Part shown: positions 32,984 to 46,916 of the stretch, piece after piece | How positions within the stretch are numbered: the stretch's first letter is position 1 | How the letters are laid out: every line of letters begins with the position of its first letter | Assembly: GCF_000020685.1 (NCBI RefSeq) | Contig: NC_012526.1 | Coordinates: 536,001 to 600,000 of the forward strand | Length of the DNA: 64,000 bases | Direction of reading: 5' to 3' | From: Deinococcus deserti VCD115 | GTDB taxonomy: Bacteria; Deinococcota; Deinococci; Deinococcales; Deinococcaceae | Notes under the pieces: model-generated | What the model was told of the DNA's origin: nothing | Database searches by the model: none | The model's input: only the letters and a program-made list of their open reading frames with translations | Translations under genes and position numbers: made by a program

Positions 32984-33319
32984 ATGACCCAGTCCAGCAC
33001 TTATAAAGTCAGCCGCAGTGAGACCACTCACGGCCAGCACGGTGAACACCGCCTTATCCGCGGTCAAAATAGCAGCATGCGTCTGTGGCACAACGAGCAG
33101 CCTGCCGATACTGCAGAAAAACAGCCCAGCCTCAACAGTTACGAAACCCTGGGTTATGTCATCAGTGGCCGGATGGAGCTGACCGTTGACGGACAGACCT
33201 TGACGCTGGAAGCCGGAGACAGCTACTTCGTTCCTTCAGGCGCCGAGCATGTCTACCGGGTGCTTGAGACCCTGACGGCCGTCGAAGTCACCACGCCTCC
33301 CGCTGATCAAGCAGGGTAG
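32984..33319 (+). CDS. Cupin-fold protein
   Basis: 111 residues of single-domain cupin: LGYVISGRMELTVDGQTLTLEAGDSYFVPSGAEHVYRV contains the two cupin motifs in shortened form, with His at SGAEHVY but fewer metal ligands than classical cupins. ATG at 32984 has AGGAGG 7 nt upstream. It follows the DJ-1 gene and may share its transcript; a terminator stands about 100 nt later. The ligand is unknown. Confidence 0.85.
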   Translation: MTQSSTYKVSRSETTHGQHGEHRLIRGQNSSMRLWHNEQPADTAEKQPSLNSYETLGYVISGRMELTVDGQTLTLEAGDSYFVPSGAEHVYRVLETLTAVEVTTPPADQAG

Positions 33320-33416
33320 GACCATAGCCGGGAGCCCCTTGCAGGGTTCCGACTGTAATGTCTTTTCGTGACTCTGGACTGAAATACGAGGCCTTGCTGT
33401 AGAAGAAGTATCAACG

Positions 33417-33445
33417 AAGGCGCCGTAAGTGGCGCCTTTTATTGT
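33417..33445 (+). terminator. Rho-independent terminator after the cupin gene
   Basis: AAGGCGCC (33417-33424) and GGCGCCTT (33431-33438), 8-bp perfect stem, 6-nt loop, followed by TTATTGTT. Confidence 0.8.
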
Positions 33446-33741
33446 TGACATGCTCTGGAATGGCTCTGACTTCTTGCTGTTCTTTCAGCAATGTGATCCT
33501 AAAGAGATAGCCTGGGTTCGGTAGGGCCTGCACAGGAGCTGAACGGGACCGCGGATAACTGTGCCTGGTGGGATCTGCAATCCGAAAGAAAAGCTGCTTT
33601 TGTAAGGCTCCGCGCGCCGTTCATGCAAAGGAACTGCTTGCTAACGGCGAAGTTGGAGACACAACAGTCCCGGAACAGGCCATTCCAGGTACAGAAAAAT
33701 GGGCCGCGCTTGCTGGCGTCCCGGTCGTTACGAGGTCAGAA
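33446..33741. other. Intergenic stretch, nothing recognised
   Basis: About 300 nt between the cupin terminator and the NTF2-like gene. A + strand frame (from 33568) reads RAVHAKELLANGEVGDTTVPEQ with reasonable composition but runs antisense into the next gene and has no ribosome site; it may be a remnant. No repeat or RNA structure noticed. Confidence 0.3.
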
Positions 33742-34119
33742 TCAATGGGAGGCGGCAGGCTCGACGAACGCGGCACTGTCGTAATACGTACGGAAAGTCT
33801 TGACCTGTCCGTCTTCTATATCGATCAGGCTGACGCCACGGTAGGCCAGCTCGTGTCCACCCTTAACCTGACCTGTGGCTTCCCACTCCATGACGCCCAG
33901 ACCATCATTTTCCTGGCTTCGGGTGAACTCGCTGCGGATGCGGTCAAAGGCACTCAGGTATGCCTCCCAGAATGCCCGCGCGCCGTCCTGACCTTCCCAG
34001 GTCTGGGTGGTCAGATTTCTGAGTGTGACGTCGGGGGCATGCAGAGCGACCAGGGCGTCCACGTTTCCGGTCTGTTCTGCCTGCTGGAGGGCCTGCATGA
34101 AGCTGTCCGTGGTGGTCAT
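33742..34119 (-). CDS. SnoaL/NTF2-like fold protein
   Basis: 125 residues. MTTTDSFMQALQQAEQTGNVDALVALHAPDVTLRNLTTQTWEGQDG... and the paired ending YRGVSLIDIEDGQVKTFRTYYDSAAF are typical of the ketosteroid-isomerase-like cone fold. Such proteins bind small hydrophobic ligands or act as minor enzymes; substrate unknown. The start at 34119 fits the family; the ATG at 34167 adds an unlike Cys/Ser-rich stretch. No ribosome site is visible, so the start is not firm. Divergent from the DUF421 gene. Confidence 0.8.
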   Translation of the reverse strand: MTTTDSFMQALQQAEQTGNVDALVALHAPDVTLRNLTTQTWEGQDGARAFWEAYLSAFDRIRSEFTRSQENDGLGVMEWEATGQVKGGHELAYRGVSLIDIEDGQVKTFRTYYDSAAFVEPAASH

Positions 34120-34261
34120 GGAGGTACTGCACCATGAACTGCAGGTCGAAAGCGTTATCCGGCGCACGTTGTGGAGGACGGGTGAAGGGACGTTGAAAGG
34201 AGCGCCACAGGCAGAGCACAGGCTTTAAGAACCCTGTGTGGGAGCAGGTTTTGGCTTGTGT

Positions 34262-34267
34262 TACAGT
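34262..34267 (+). promoter_or_regulatory. -10 box of the DUF421 gene
   Basis: TACAGT, 8 nt before the ATG at 34276; it argues against the GTG at 34258. Confidence 0.45.
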
Positions 34268-34275
34268 TTTTGTTA

Positions 34276-34767
34276 ATGAGCGAGACCGCATATTTCTTTG
34301 CCGGGTGGGAGCCATTGATCCGCATCCTGGTTGTGGGCACCTCGCTGTTTTTATCTGTCGTCCTTCTGCTGCGTATAACGGGCAACAGGACACTCTCCAG
34401 CCTGACAACGTTTGATTTCGTTGTCATGGTGGCCATCGGGGCAGTGTTTGGCCGGGCGCTGACAGCCAGGGACCTCTCCTACTCTGAAGCTTTTGCGGCC
34501 GTTACCCTGCTGGTCGTTCTTCAGTATCTGCTCTCATTGCTTAAATTTCATTCCCGTACGTTGGCCAGGGCCATAGCTTCACCGCCCGTGGTTCTGTACA
34601 GCGACGGCACCTTTCATGAAAAGGCGCTGCGCAGGGAGCGGCTGACCAGGGAAGACCTGCTCTCGGCCATCCGCGCCGAAGGGTACGAGACATTCAGTGA
34701 CGTGGATCTTCTGGTGCTGGAGACGGCTGGACGGATTTCGGTGATTGTTAAGGGGAGAAGGGGGTAG
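34276..34767 (+). CDS. DUF421 (YetF-type) membrane protein
   Basis: 163 residues: three membrane helices (LIRILVVGTSLFLSVVLLLRI; FDFVVMVAIGAVFGRAL; EAFAAVTLLVVLQYLLSLL) and a cytoplasmic domain with the family motif VVLYSDGTFHEKALRRERLTREDLLSAIRAEGYETFSDVDLLVLETAG (parts shown), as in YetF/YcaP proteins. Related proteins matter for spore or stress physiology; the molecular role is not established. A repeat copy starts 27 nt after the stop. Confidence 0.9.
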   Translation: MSETAYFFAGWEPLIRILVVGTSLFLSVVLLLRITGNRTLSSLTTFDFVVMVAIGAVFGRALTARDLSYSEAFAAVTLLVVLQYLLSLLKFHSRTLARAIASPPVVLYSDGTFHEKALRRERLTREDLLSAIRAEGYETFSDVDLLVLETAGRISVIVKGRRG

Positions 34768-34793
34768 GAAAGGGCTGTTGGTTTCGCCGGGCT

Positions 34794-34986
34794 GGTTGCC
34801 CCACCCCCCCAGCCCCCTACCCCAGACTCGAAGAGCTGCGAAGTAGAGGGGCAGGGGGAGCTTTCGTTCGCACTGGGCAAAAGGTCTGACTGGGGCTGGG
34901 GCTTTGCTGGTGCTGCTAACGTTTCCGGCCTCGACGCCATGCTGCCGCCCAGTTGGAACGGCCAGCGCGCTGCGCGCACGACGGCC
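34794..34986 (+). repeat. Dispersed 3'-end repeat, copy C
   Basis: Same block order as copies A and B: CCCCAGCCCCCTACCCC, then a 24-nt insertion in the loop, GGGGCAGGGGGAGCTT, CGCACTGGGCAA, GCCTCGACGCCATGCTG, GGCCAGCGCGCTGCGCGCAC. It is oriented like the DUF421 gene whose stop precedes it by 27 nt. The loop insertion (AGACTCGAAGAGCTGCGAAG) is absent from A and B. Confidence 0.85.
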
Positions 34987-35027
34987 TTTGGGGAGTGGGG
35001 CGGTAGGGGTTTGGACAGGCCATAAAA

Positions 35028-35061
35028 GAAGACAGCGCCAAAAGCTTTTGGCGCTGTCTTC
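35028..35061. terminator. Terminator of gcvP (and of the DUF421 transcript)
   Basis: 35028-35044 and 35045-35061 form a perfect 17-bp palindrome without spacer (centre AAAAG/CTTTT). On the minus strand the stem is followed by TTTTATGG. It lies 15 nt after the gcvP stop. Confidence 0.85.
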
Positions 35062-35076
35062 CTTAACTCTGCTGGT

Positions 35077-37926
<2,850 letters not shown>

Positions 37927-38034
37927 GGAACTCCTTAGCAGGGGTGGGAGAGCTGTGGCACTCGGGTCAGAGACACAGACGAGTCACGGGCTGTGGGTCG
38001 CCCCCGAACCCGTGACTGTCTGCGCGCGGGGTTT

Positions 38035-38397
38035 TTAGTGAGCCTGGGCGTCGTAGGCGGCGGCGTCGAGCAGGTCCGAGCCTTCCTCGGTGACTTCCAG
38101 CTTGAACAGCCAGCCGCCCTCGTAGGGGGCGCTGTTGACCAGCTCGGGGTTGCCGCTGAGTTCCTCGTTGACAGCCACGATCCGGCCACTGGCGGGCGCG
38201 TAGATGTCGGAGGCGGTCTTGACGCTTTCCACGACGGCCACGGCCTCGCCAGCGGTGACTTCACGGCCCACTTCGGGCAGTTCGACGTACACCACGTCGC
38301 CCAGCTGCTCCTGCGCGTGATCGGTAATGCCGACCGTACCGTCCTCGGAGAGCCATTCGTGGGAAGCTGCGTATTTCAGGGTGGTGGGGGTGGTCAT
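38035..38397 (-). CDS. gcvH: Glycine cleavage system H protein
   Basis: 120 residues. Lipoyl attachment Lys60 in [14 protein letters not shown]; the hybrid-motif fold is complete ([30 protein letters not shown]). It carries the aminomethyl intermediate between P, T and L proteins. Second gene of the operon, 84 nt after gcvT. An L-protein (lipoamide dehydrogenase) gene is not in the window. Confidence 0.98.
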   Translation of the reverse strand: MTTPTTLKYAASHEWLSEDGTVGITDHAQEQLGDVVYVELPEVGREVTAGEAVAVVESVKTASDIYAPASGRIVAVNEELSGNPELVNSAPYEGGWLFKLEVTEEGSDLLDAAAYDAQAH

Positions 38398-38481
38398 GGT
38401 GGTTGCTCCTGTAGGGAAGTGGACAGAGAAGAGGGTGGCCGGGGAAGGCGTGCGTCAGCGATGCAGGTCCCAGGCTACCTG

Positions 38482-39555
38482 TTAAGGGGCTTTGTAAAAA
38501 GGAACGTCCGTCCGGGTGGCCGGGTGCGCCTTGCCGCGGACCTCGACCTCGAAATCGGTGGCGTCGGCGGCACCTGCCTGCACCAGAGCCAGAGCAATGG
38601 GGTGACCCAGGGTGGGGCTGCTGGTTCCACTGGTCACGTGCCCGACCACCTGACCGCTCTGCAGTACCGGGTAGCCCTCACGCACCGGCACCTTGTCCAG
38701 CTTCAGGCCGATCAGTTTCTGCTGGGCCGGCTGCTGAAGGGCTTCGCGGCCGTAAAAGGGCTTGTCCTTGACCACCCAGGTGTAGTGACTGCTCAGGGGG
38801 TGAATGTCGTCCGCAAACTCATGGCCGTACAGGGGAAAGCCGGCTTCCAGGCGCAGCGTATCGCGGGCGCCCAGGCCAGCGGGGGTGACGCCGATCGCCA
38901 TCAGCTTGTCCCACACGGTCTCTGCCTCACTGGCATCAATAAACACCTCGAAGCCGTCCTCGCCGGTATAGCCGGTGCGTGCCAGATGTACGTTGAAGCC
39001 AAACAGCCGGGCCGGGAAGTAGGCGTTCTTCTTCTTGCTGCCCAGGTCCACGTCCACGTGAGGTTGCAGCACCTCGGCGGCCTTGGGCCCCTGAACGGCG
39101 AGCAGTGCCCAGCGGTCGGACTCGTTGGTCAGCGTCACGCCAAAGCCCGCGGCCAGGGTCTGCAGGTGCGCCCAGTCCTTGTCGATATTGCTGGCGTTCA
39201 CGACCATCAGGTACTCGTTCTCGCCGACCATATAGATATAGATGTCATCCACCAGACCGCCCCGGTCGTTGGGCAGCCAGTTGTACTGGGCGCGGCCGGG
39301 ACGCAGCTTGCTCACGTCGTTGGGGGTGACGTGCTGCAGGAAAGCCAGTGCGCCTTCCCCCTGGATGCGGAACTCACCCATGTGCGAGACGTCGAACACG
39401 CCGGCCGACTCACGCACCGCCTGATGCTCGGCCTTGAGGCCGCTGTACTGCACGGGCATGTCCCAGCCGCCGAACGGCACCATCCGGGCCCCTGCACGGA
39501 GGTGGGCGGCATGCAGCGGGGTCCGCTTGAGCGCTGTTTCTGGGGTCTGGGTCAC
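38482..39555 (-). CDS. gcvT: Aminomethyltransferase, T protein
   Basis: 357 residues. [27 protein letters not shown] opening, [15 protein letters not shown], the folate-site Asp region and [13 protein letters not shown] are all present. It releases ammonia and makes 5,10-methylene-tetrahydrofolate. First gene of the operon; the GTG start at 39555 is preceded by TACAGT with 6 nt between, so the operon transcript is probably leaderless. No glycine riboswitch could fit in the 58-nt gap to the next gene. Confidence 0.97.
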   Translation of the reverse strand: MTQTPETALKRTPLHAAHLRAGARMVPFGGWDMPVQYSGLKAEHQAVRESAGVFDVSHMGEFRIQGEGALAFLQHVTPNDVSKLRPGRAQYNWLPNDRGGLVDDIYIYMVGENEYLMVVNASNIDKDWAHLQTLAAGFGVTLTNESDRWALLAVQGPKAAEVLQPHVDVDLGSKKKNAYFPARLFGFNVHLARTGYTGEDGFEVFIDASEAETVWDKLMAIGVTPAGLGARDTLRLEAGFPLYGHEFADDIHPLSSHYTWVVKDKPFYGREALQQPAQQKLIGLKLDKVPVREGYPVLQSGQVVGHVTSGTSSPTLGHPIALALVQAGAADATDFEVEVRGKAHPATRTDVPFYKAP

Positions 39556-39561
39556 GGCAAA

Positions 39562-39567
39562 ACTGTA
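39562..39567 (-). promoter_or_regulatory. -10 box of the gcvTHP operon
   Basis: TACAGT on the minus strand, 6 nt before the GTG at 39555. Confidence 0.55.
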
Positions 39568-39613
39568 CCGGACCGGGGCTGAAGATGTCCGGCCCGCCTG
39601 GACGTGACAGCCT

Positions 39614-39880
39614 TCAGTCGCCGACCAGCGTCAGGCGCTCCAGGGTACCGTCCAGATGCACCGCTGGCAGACCCCGGTCTACTGCTTTTCGCAGTTCGGT
39701 CAGGGCCAGGGCGGTGCCCGGACCTTCGCCGTACATCTGACAGGCTTCGGCAGTCAGGACCAGCTCTGCTCCGTAGTTGCCCTGCGTCACGCGAAAAATA
39801 CGGTCGTGGCCATCTTCGCGCCGGGTAACGTCCACCTCGTCCGGAAAGCCGGCCGCGCGCACCTGCTCCTGAAACTTCAT
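39614..39880 (-). CDS. Hypothetical protein, 88 residues
   Basis: [34 protein letters not shown], then [20 protein letters not shown], ending in [13 protein letters not shown] small alpha/beta protein without recognised motif. The start at 39880 follows TACCCT by 6 nt; the ATG at 39937 would place that box inside the gene. It stands just upstream of gcvT on the same strand but has its own promoter; divergent from rarA. Confidence 0.7.
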   Translation of the reverse strand: MKFQEQVRAAGFPDEVDVTRREDGHDRIFRVTQGNYGAELVLTAEACQMYGEGPGTALALTELRKAVDRGLPAVHLDGTLERLTLVGD

Positions 39881-39886
39881 AGGTCC

Positions 39887-39892
39887 AGGGTA
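39887..39892 (-). promoter_or_regulatory. -10 box of the 88-residue hypothetical gene
   Basis: TACCCT on the minus strand, 6 nt before the ATG at 39880. Confidence 0.55.
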
Positions 39893-39959
39893 AGGGCGTG
39901 CGCCCCCGACAGGTCTGCACATGAAAAAAACCCTCATGCCAGCTTGGCGGGGTGCGGCC

Positions 39960-39965
39960 TATGCT
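39960..39965 (+). promoter_or_regulatory. -10 box of rarA
   Basis: TATGCT, 6 nt before the GTG at 39972. Confidence 0.6.
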
Positions 39966-39971
39966 CGCGGC

Positions 39972-41276
39972 GTGACCCTGTTCGACCCGCCCGCGCCCCT
40001 GGCCGAACGCCTGCGCCCCCGCACGGTGGCCGAAGTGGTGGGCCAGACTCACCTGCTGGGTCCGGGCCGTCCACTGACCCGTGTGCTGCAGTCCGGCCGG
40101 CTGGGCAGCCTGATCCTGTGGGGACCGCCCGGCGTCGGCAAAACCACCCTGGCGCGGCTGGTTGCCGGGGAGGTTGGCGCGCATTTCATTGCCCTGTCGG
40201 CTGTTTCCGCAGGGGTCAAGGATGTGCGCGAGGCCGTCACCGAGGCTGAGCGGCTGCGGGCCCGTGGCACACGCACCATCCTGTTTCTCGACGAGATCCA
40301 CCGTTTCAACAAGGCCCAGCAGGACGCCCTGCTGCCGCATGTCGAGTCCGGGCTGCTCACGCTGATCGGCGCGACCACCGAGAACCCCAGTTTCGAGGTC
40401 AACCCGGCGTTGCGCTCACGGGCCCGCACCCTGGTTCTGGAAGCACTGACGCAGGAAGACATCAAAGGCCTGCTGGAACGTGCCCTGTCCGACGAGCGCG
40501 GCCTGCCCGGTGTCAGCGTCGAGCCGGAAGCCCTGGACCTGCTCGCCCGGCTGGCAGACGGGGACGCACGGCGCGCCCTGAGCACCCTGGAAGTCGCTGC
40601 GACGCTGGCCGATCCGGTCACGCCCGAGGCAGTGACCGAAGCGTTCGGGCGCCACCTGCCGGCCATGGACAAGAACGGGGAGGACTTCTACAACCTGATC
40701 AGCGCGCTGCATAAAAGCGTGCGAGGCTCGCACGTGGACGCCAGCCTGTACTGGCTGGCCCGCATGATCGAGGGCGGCGCCGATACCGGTTATGTCGCGC
40801 GGCGCGTGGTGCGCATGGCTTCTGAGGACATCGGTCTGGCTGACCCCCAGGCGCTGCGACTGGCCATTGCGGCGCGCGACAGCGTGGAGTTTCTGGGCAG
40901 CCCCGAAGGTGACCTCGCGCTGGCGCAGGCGGTGGTGTATCTGGCACTGGCGCCAAAAAGCAACAGTGTCTACAACGCCTGGGGCGACGCCCTGCGGGCC
41001 GTGCGGGAAGGGGAAAGCCTGCCGGTGCCGGTTCACCTGCGCAATGCCCCCACGGCATTGATGCGCGCGCAGGGCTACGGCAAGGGGTACGCCTATTACT
41101 TCGATGATCCTGAAGGCTCCTTCGAGCAGCTCTACCTGCCCGAAGGGGTACAGCTGGACCTGTACGCCCCCACCGGCGAAGGCTGGGAAGCGCGCATGGC
41201 CGAACGCTGGCGCAAGCTGCGCGAAGCGCACGGGGAAGCCCGCGCTGAAGCTAAAGAGGAACCGTCCGGGTCCTAG
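39972..41276 (+). CDS. rarA: Replication-associated recombination protein A (MgsA family AAA ATPase)
   Basis: 434 residues. Begins (V/M)[29 protein letters not shown], as RarA does. Walker [18 protein letters not shown], Walker [23 protein letters not shown], sensor 1 [19 protein letters not shown], and the C-terminal tetramerisation part [11 protein letters not shown]...[11 protein letters not shown]. It acts on stalled forks and single-strand DNA. The GTG at 39972 is preferred to the ATG at 39921 because of the TATGCT box 6 nt upstream. Its TAG stop shares the CTAG sequence with the convergent gene's stop. Confidence 0.94.
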   Translation: MTLFDPPAPLAERLRPRTVAEVVGQTHLLGPGRPLTRVLQSGRLGSLILWGPPGVGKTTLARLVAGEVGAHFIALSAVSAGVKDVREAVTEAERLRARGTRTILFLDEIHRFNKAQQDALLPHVESGLLTLIGATTENPSFEVNPALRSRARTLVLEALTQEDIKGLLERALSDERGLPGVSVEPEALDLLARLADGDARRALSTLEVAATLADPVTPEAVTEAFGRHLPAMDKNGEDFYNLISALHKSVRGSHVDASLYWLARMIEGGADTGYVARRVVRMASEDIGLADPQALRLAIAARDSVEFLGSPEGDLALAQAVVYLALAPKSNSVYNAWGDALRAVREGESLPVPVHLRNAPTALMRAQGYGKGYAYYFDDPEGSFEQLYLPEGVQLDLYAPTGEGWEARMAERWRKLREAHGEARAEAKEEPSGS

Positions 41277-42163
41277 CGGCCCTGAACGATCTGCCCCAGG
41301 CGGTCCTGCAGGCGGTGCATCGGAAGCCTGAACACCTCTCTGGCCTCGTCGTTCGGGGCGGTGTTGCCGGCTTTCAGCATGGCGTACTGGTCACGGGTGA
41401 TCGGCGGATTGGGCAGCACCTGCATCAGCGGTACGCCCAGATTCATCAGTGCCAGAGGCACCGGCACGATGGGTTTTTTCTTGCCCAGGGCAGCCAGTTC
41501 CAGCTCCAGCAGCTCCCGGAAGGTGAATTCCTGCGGGCCGGTAAGCGCATAGACGTGACCGACTGTCTCCGGCCGGTCCAGCGCCGAGACGAAGGCCTGA
41601 GCCACGTCTTCCACACTCACGGGCCGGAAGGGAAAGCGGCCGTCGCCAATCTGCGGCACCACCGGCGCGGCCGACACCAGATTCTTGAGGACCCGTCCGA
41701 AAAAGTCGTCACCTACTCCGAAAATCAGGCTGGGCCGGAAAATCGTCCAGTTCAGGCCACTGCGCTGCGCCAGGGCCTCGGCCTCGCCTTTGGTCACGCT
41801 GTAGCGGCTGCCCGGAATCTCACCGGCACCCAGCGCACTCATGTGCAGGTAACGTGCCGAACGCGGTGTGGCGGCCAGCACATGCCGGGTGGCGTCGACA
41901 TGCACGCGGCTGAAAGTCTGGTCGCCCTGCTCCTGAATAATGCCGACCAGATGAATCACGGCTCCCGGGTCCGCCTCGCCGACCGCGCGGGTGACGCTTC
42001 CCGGATCGGTCACGTCCAGTTTCAGGCCGCTGGCGCCGCCTACGGCCTCACCACCGCGCGATCCCGCGAAAACCCGGTGCCCCCGCCCCAGCAGCTCTTT
42101 CACCACGGCCCGGCCCACGAAGCCCGTCGCACCCGTCACCAGCACGTTTGTCATGGTGTGCAT
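41273..42163 (-). CDS. NAD(P)-binding protein, complex I NDUFA9/epimerase-like
   Basis: 296 residues, atypical [27 protein letters not shown] nucleotide loop, [57 protein letters not shown] with a YXXXK-type S-R-Y-S-V-T-K. The C-terminal part matches the NDUFA9-type epimerases that accompany complex I in mitochondria; in bacteria the substrate is unknown and a link to the nuo operon 13 kb away is only suggestive. Tail-to-tail with rarA, overlapping by 4 nt. Confidence 0.85.
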   Translation of the reverse strand: MHTMTNVLVTGATGFVGRAVVKELLGRGHRVFAGSRGGEAVGGASGLKLDVTDPGSVTRAVGEADPGAVIHLVGIIQEQGDQTFSRVHVDATRHVLAATPRSARYLHMSALGAGEIPGSRYSVTKGEAEALAQRSGLNWTIFRPSLIFGVGDDFFGRVLKNLVSAAPVVPQIGDGRFPFRPVSVEDVAQAFVSALDRPETVGHVYALTGPQEFTFRELLELELAALGKKKPIVPVPLALMNLGVPLMQVLPNPPITRDQYAMLKAGNTAPNDEAREVFRLPMHRLQDRLGQIVQGR

Positions 42164-42275
42164 GTCAGCACGTCACTTCCATCCGGACTGTGAGCCACCC
42201 GTTTTCCTGGACGCAGGGTAAAGGTGGCTATAGGAGCTAAGCCACTCGGCGCACCATTCGTCTGGCAGGCATTGT

Positions 42276-42281
42276 TATGCT
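42276..42281 (+). promoter_or_regulatory. -10 box of mutS2
   Basis: TATGCT, 9 nt before the ATG at 42291; slightly long for a strictly leaderless mRNA. Confidence 0.45.
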
Positions 42282-42290
42282 CCCCTTGAG

Positions 42291-44594
<2,304 letters not shown>

Positions 44595-44618
44595 ATAAGA
44601 GCTTTCGGCGAGGGGACG

Positions 44619-45626
44619 ATGTCTTCACATCGTTCGTGCGTATCGGTCATGCATTATGCGGTGGTGTTAAACCTTCGGCGTTTTGTTGCTCCGGCCCTGC
44701 TTGGGTCTGTCCTGTCTGTGATGACCACGGCGTCCGCTCAGCTGGAGTCAGTAGCTGGCCGAATGAATCTTCCGCCAGATTACTTTTCACGGTTTGGCGG
44801 GCTGCAGCCTGTGATCTCCAATACTGAGGGGTATGGTGTCCGGTACTTCCCCCTGCCTTTCCGACAGGACATCCGGCTGAGTGTAGTGAAAGCCCCCACG
44901 TATGTGGACGTCGGTGTGACTGCCCGGTCTAACGACACGTCCTTTGCTATCGGCCGCTTTTACAACACCATGACCTTCGAAATCACCCGGAACCCCTATA
45001 AGGGCGTCCAGTTTGGCGGTGTAGTACGGGACAATGGTGGGCTGTCCAATTTTTCCGGTGGCTACGCGTTTACAGTTCTGAATGATCGAGTACGTATCCT
45101 GAACAACGTGGGCGTCGCATACAAAGGGGATAAGGCGGCACCATACACTCAGAGCGAAGTCAGCGCGGGTTATGGCAAGGCTTTTGGAAAATTCAATACG
45201 TACGTCGCTGCCACGGGCCGTTACTATTTATTCCCCATGCAGCAGCAAGGACAGGCCAGCGTGGACCTGTATGCCGCGGTCAATGTCTCGCCGGTCAGGG
45301 GCCTGTCTCTTGACGCTTCCCACTTTGAAAGCTTTACTTCCGGAACTGTCGCCATTCCTGATTTTGGTAGGGGTCGATATGAGGGCTCCACGCTGAGTGC
45401 CACGTACCGGCTCTCGTCTGGCTGGCCGTCGTCTGTGCTGGGGTTCGGGGCCGTCCGGACCCGCGTTTCGCGCGACTGGACGAACGACTATACGTATGTG
45501 CATGGAGACCTGTTCCTGAGGACCGATGTACTGCCAGCGATGGTCGGGCCCAGCATTGGTTACCGGTTTGGCCCCGGCAACGCTGAGGGCGCCTGGCTTC
45601 TTTCCTTGGTCGCTCTGCCGAAATAA
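44619..45626 (+). CDS. Secreted beta-rich protein, putative outer-membrane barrel
   Basis: 335 residues. After a signal peptide ending near LGSVLSVMTTASA, the mature part is a series of amphipathic strands with alternating aromatic and small residues (YVDVGVTARSNDTSFAIGRFYNT, FGGVVRDNGGLSNFSGGYAFTV, YVAATGRYYLFPM), about 12-16 in number, with GPSIGYRFGPGN close to the end. This suggests an outer-membrane-type beta barrel or a surface-layer-associated protein. GAGGGG sits 4 nt before the ATG at 44619. No homologous family named. Composition is slightly more AT-rich than the neighbours. Confidence 0.75.
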   Translation: MSSHRSCVSVMHYAVVLNLRRFVAPALLGSVLSVMTTASAQLESVAGRMNLPPDYFSRFGGLQPVISNTEGYGVRYFPLPFRQDIRLSVVKAPTYVDVGVTARSNDTSFAIGRFYNTMTFEITRNPYKGVQFGGVVRDNGGLSNFSGGYAFTVLNDRVRILNNVGVAYKGDKAAPYTQSEVSAGYGKAFGKFNTYVAATGRYYLFPMQQQGQASVDLYAAVNVSPVRGLSLDASHFESFTSGTVAIPDFGRGRYEGSTLSATYRLSSGWPSSVLGFGAVRTRVSRDWTNDYTYVHGDLFLRTDVLPAMVGPSIGYRFGPGNAEGAWLLSLVALPK

Positions 45627-45639
45627 GAACCCAGTGTGT

Positions 45640-45645
45640 TACGTT
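45640..45645 (+). promoter_or_regulatory. -10 box of the MFS transporter gene
   Basis: TACGTT, 7 nt before the GTG at 45653. Confidence 0.5.
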
Positions 45646-45652
45646 CGCGGGC

Positions 45653-46774
45653 GTGACTGAACTTTCTGCGCCGCCACGCCTATTGCCCTTGCTGGCAGTA
45701 GGCGTGGCGGCTTTTTTTACCCTGGGTCTGATTCAGGCGATGTACGGCCCGGCCTTTCCAATGTTCCAGGCACGTTTTGGCGTAGACACCGGCGCCGTAG
45801 GCTTAATTGCCAGCGTTCATTTCCTGGGCTCGTCCCTGGCACCATTTCTGGTGGGGCTGGCCCTCAGGCAGGTCAGTGCCAGACGTGTGGTCGTGGCCAG
45901 TCTGCTGATCCTGGCTGCAGGCGTGAGTGGTGTGGCCCTGGCGCCGTCGTGGGGGCTGGCTGTTACGGCCGCGTTTGTGGGTGGTCTGGGTTTAGGCGGG
46001 GTCAGCGCGTGCCTGAACGCCGCGTATGCCGCGCAGGGCACTCGGCCGGTCAATCTGGTCAATGCCGTTTTCGGTATTGGAAGTATGGTTTCGCCCCTGC
46101 TGGTGGTTTCCCTGGGCGAAGGTGGCCTGGGGGGTCCGTTTCTGGCGGTAGCGCTCAGCGCAGCCCTGACCCTGCTGGTGGCCCGGATCTGGGGCGTCCC
46201 AGGCATTCCGGCAGTGACCGGCGCTGGCGCTGGCGAGGTTACTATCACCCCCCGTCTAATGCTGGTGTTTGCTGTCATGATTGGCGTGTACGTTGGTCTG
46301 GAAGCTGGGTATGGTGCCTGGACGGTGCGCTACCTGGACAGCCGGGGGCTGCCGGGCGCGGCCCTGGTGCTGAGCGGCTTCTGGGGCGGAATCACCTTGA
46401 GCCGTGTGCTGACCGGCATGTTCGGAGCCAGGGTGCATCCGGCGTGGCTGGTCATCGGGAGCGCCGCTTTTGTGACGGTCTGCGCACTGAGCGCCCTGAT
46501 TCCGCTGCTGGCCCCGGGCGCCAGTGTGCTGGCAGGGCTGGCCCTTGGGCCGGTGTTTGGCAGCATGCTGGCGTGGGCCTCAAGGGTCATGCCGGCGCGT
46601 CAGGTGCCTTTTCTGCTGACGGCCGGCTCAGCAGGAGGAGTGCTACTGCCTTTTTTGATGGGGCAGGGTGTCGCCGCCTTTGGGCCACTGGCTGTGCCGC
46701 TCACGTTGGCAACCCTGGGCTCGGTGCTGCTGGTGCTGTCTATGCTTACCCTGCGTCACACCAGACCCACCTGA
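45653..46774 (+). CDS. Major facilitator superfamily transporter
   Basis: 373 residues, about 12 hydrophobic helices. The A-motif region between helices 2 and 3 is GLALRQVSARRVVVASLL; GLGLGGVSACLNAAYA and GIGSMVSPLLVV are typical MFS helices 4-5. The shape (short, no large loops) fits the sugar/drug efflux branch. Substrate unknown. GTG start with TACGTT 7 nt upstream; it follows the barrel-like gene by 26 nt. Confidence 0.88.
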   Translation: MTELSAPPRLLPLLAVGVAAFFTLGLIQAMYGPAFPMFQARFGVDTGAVGLIASVHFLGSSLAPFLVGLALRQVSARRVVVASLLILAAGVSGVALAPSWGLAVTAAFVGGLGLGGVSACLNAAYAAQGTRPVNLVNAVFGIGSMVSPLLVVSLGEGGLGGPFLAVALSAALTLLVARIWGVPGIPAVTGAGAGEVTITPRLMLVFAVMIGVYVGLEAGYGAWTVRYLDSRGLPGAALVLSGFWGGITLSRVLTGMFGARVHPAWLVIGSAAFVTVCALSALIPLLAPGASVLAGLALGPVFGSMLAWASRVMPARQVPFLLTAGSAGGVLLPFLMGQGVAAFGPLAVPLTLATLGSVLLVLSMLTLRHTRPT

Positions 46775-46916
46775 ACAGGCAGGTTGGCAGGCAAACGCGA
46801 CTGTGCTCATTGCCGTCCTGGCGGGCATATGTCAGAATGCGCCCTGATTCACAGCCAGTTGACCCGTCCGTGACATTCGCAGGCCCCTGGCCCTGCATGG
46901 AATTGGAGGCTTCACA

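Noticed and set aside
33568..34137. 189-codon + strand frame
   Set aside because: Overlaps the NTF2-like gene in antisense; the first part has acceptable composition but no start signals and no known family.
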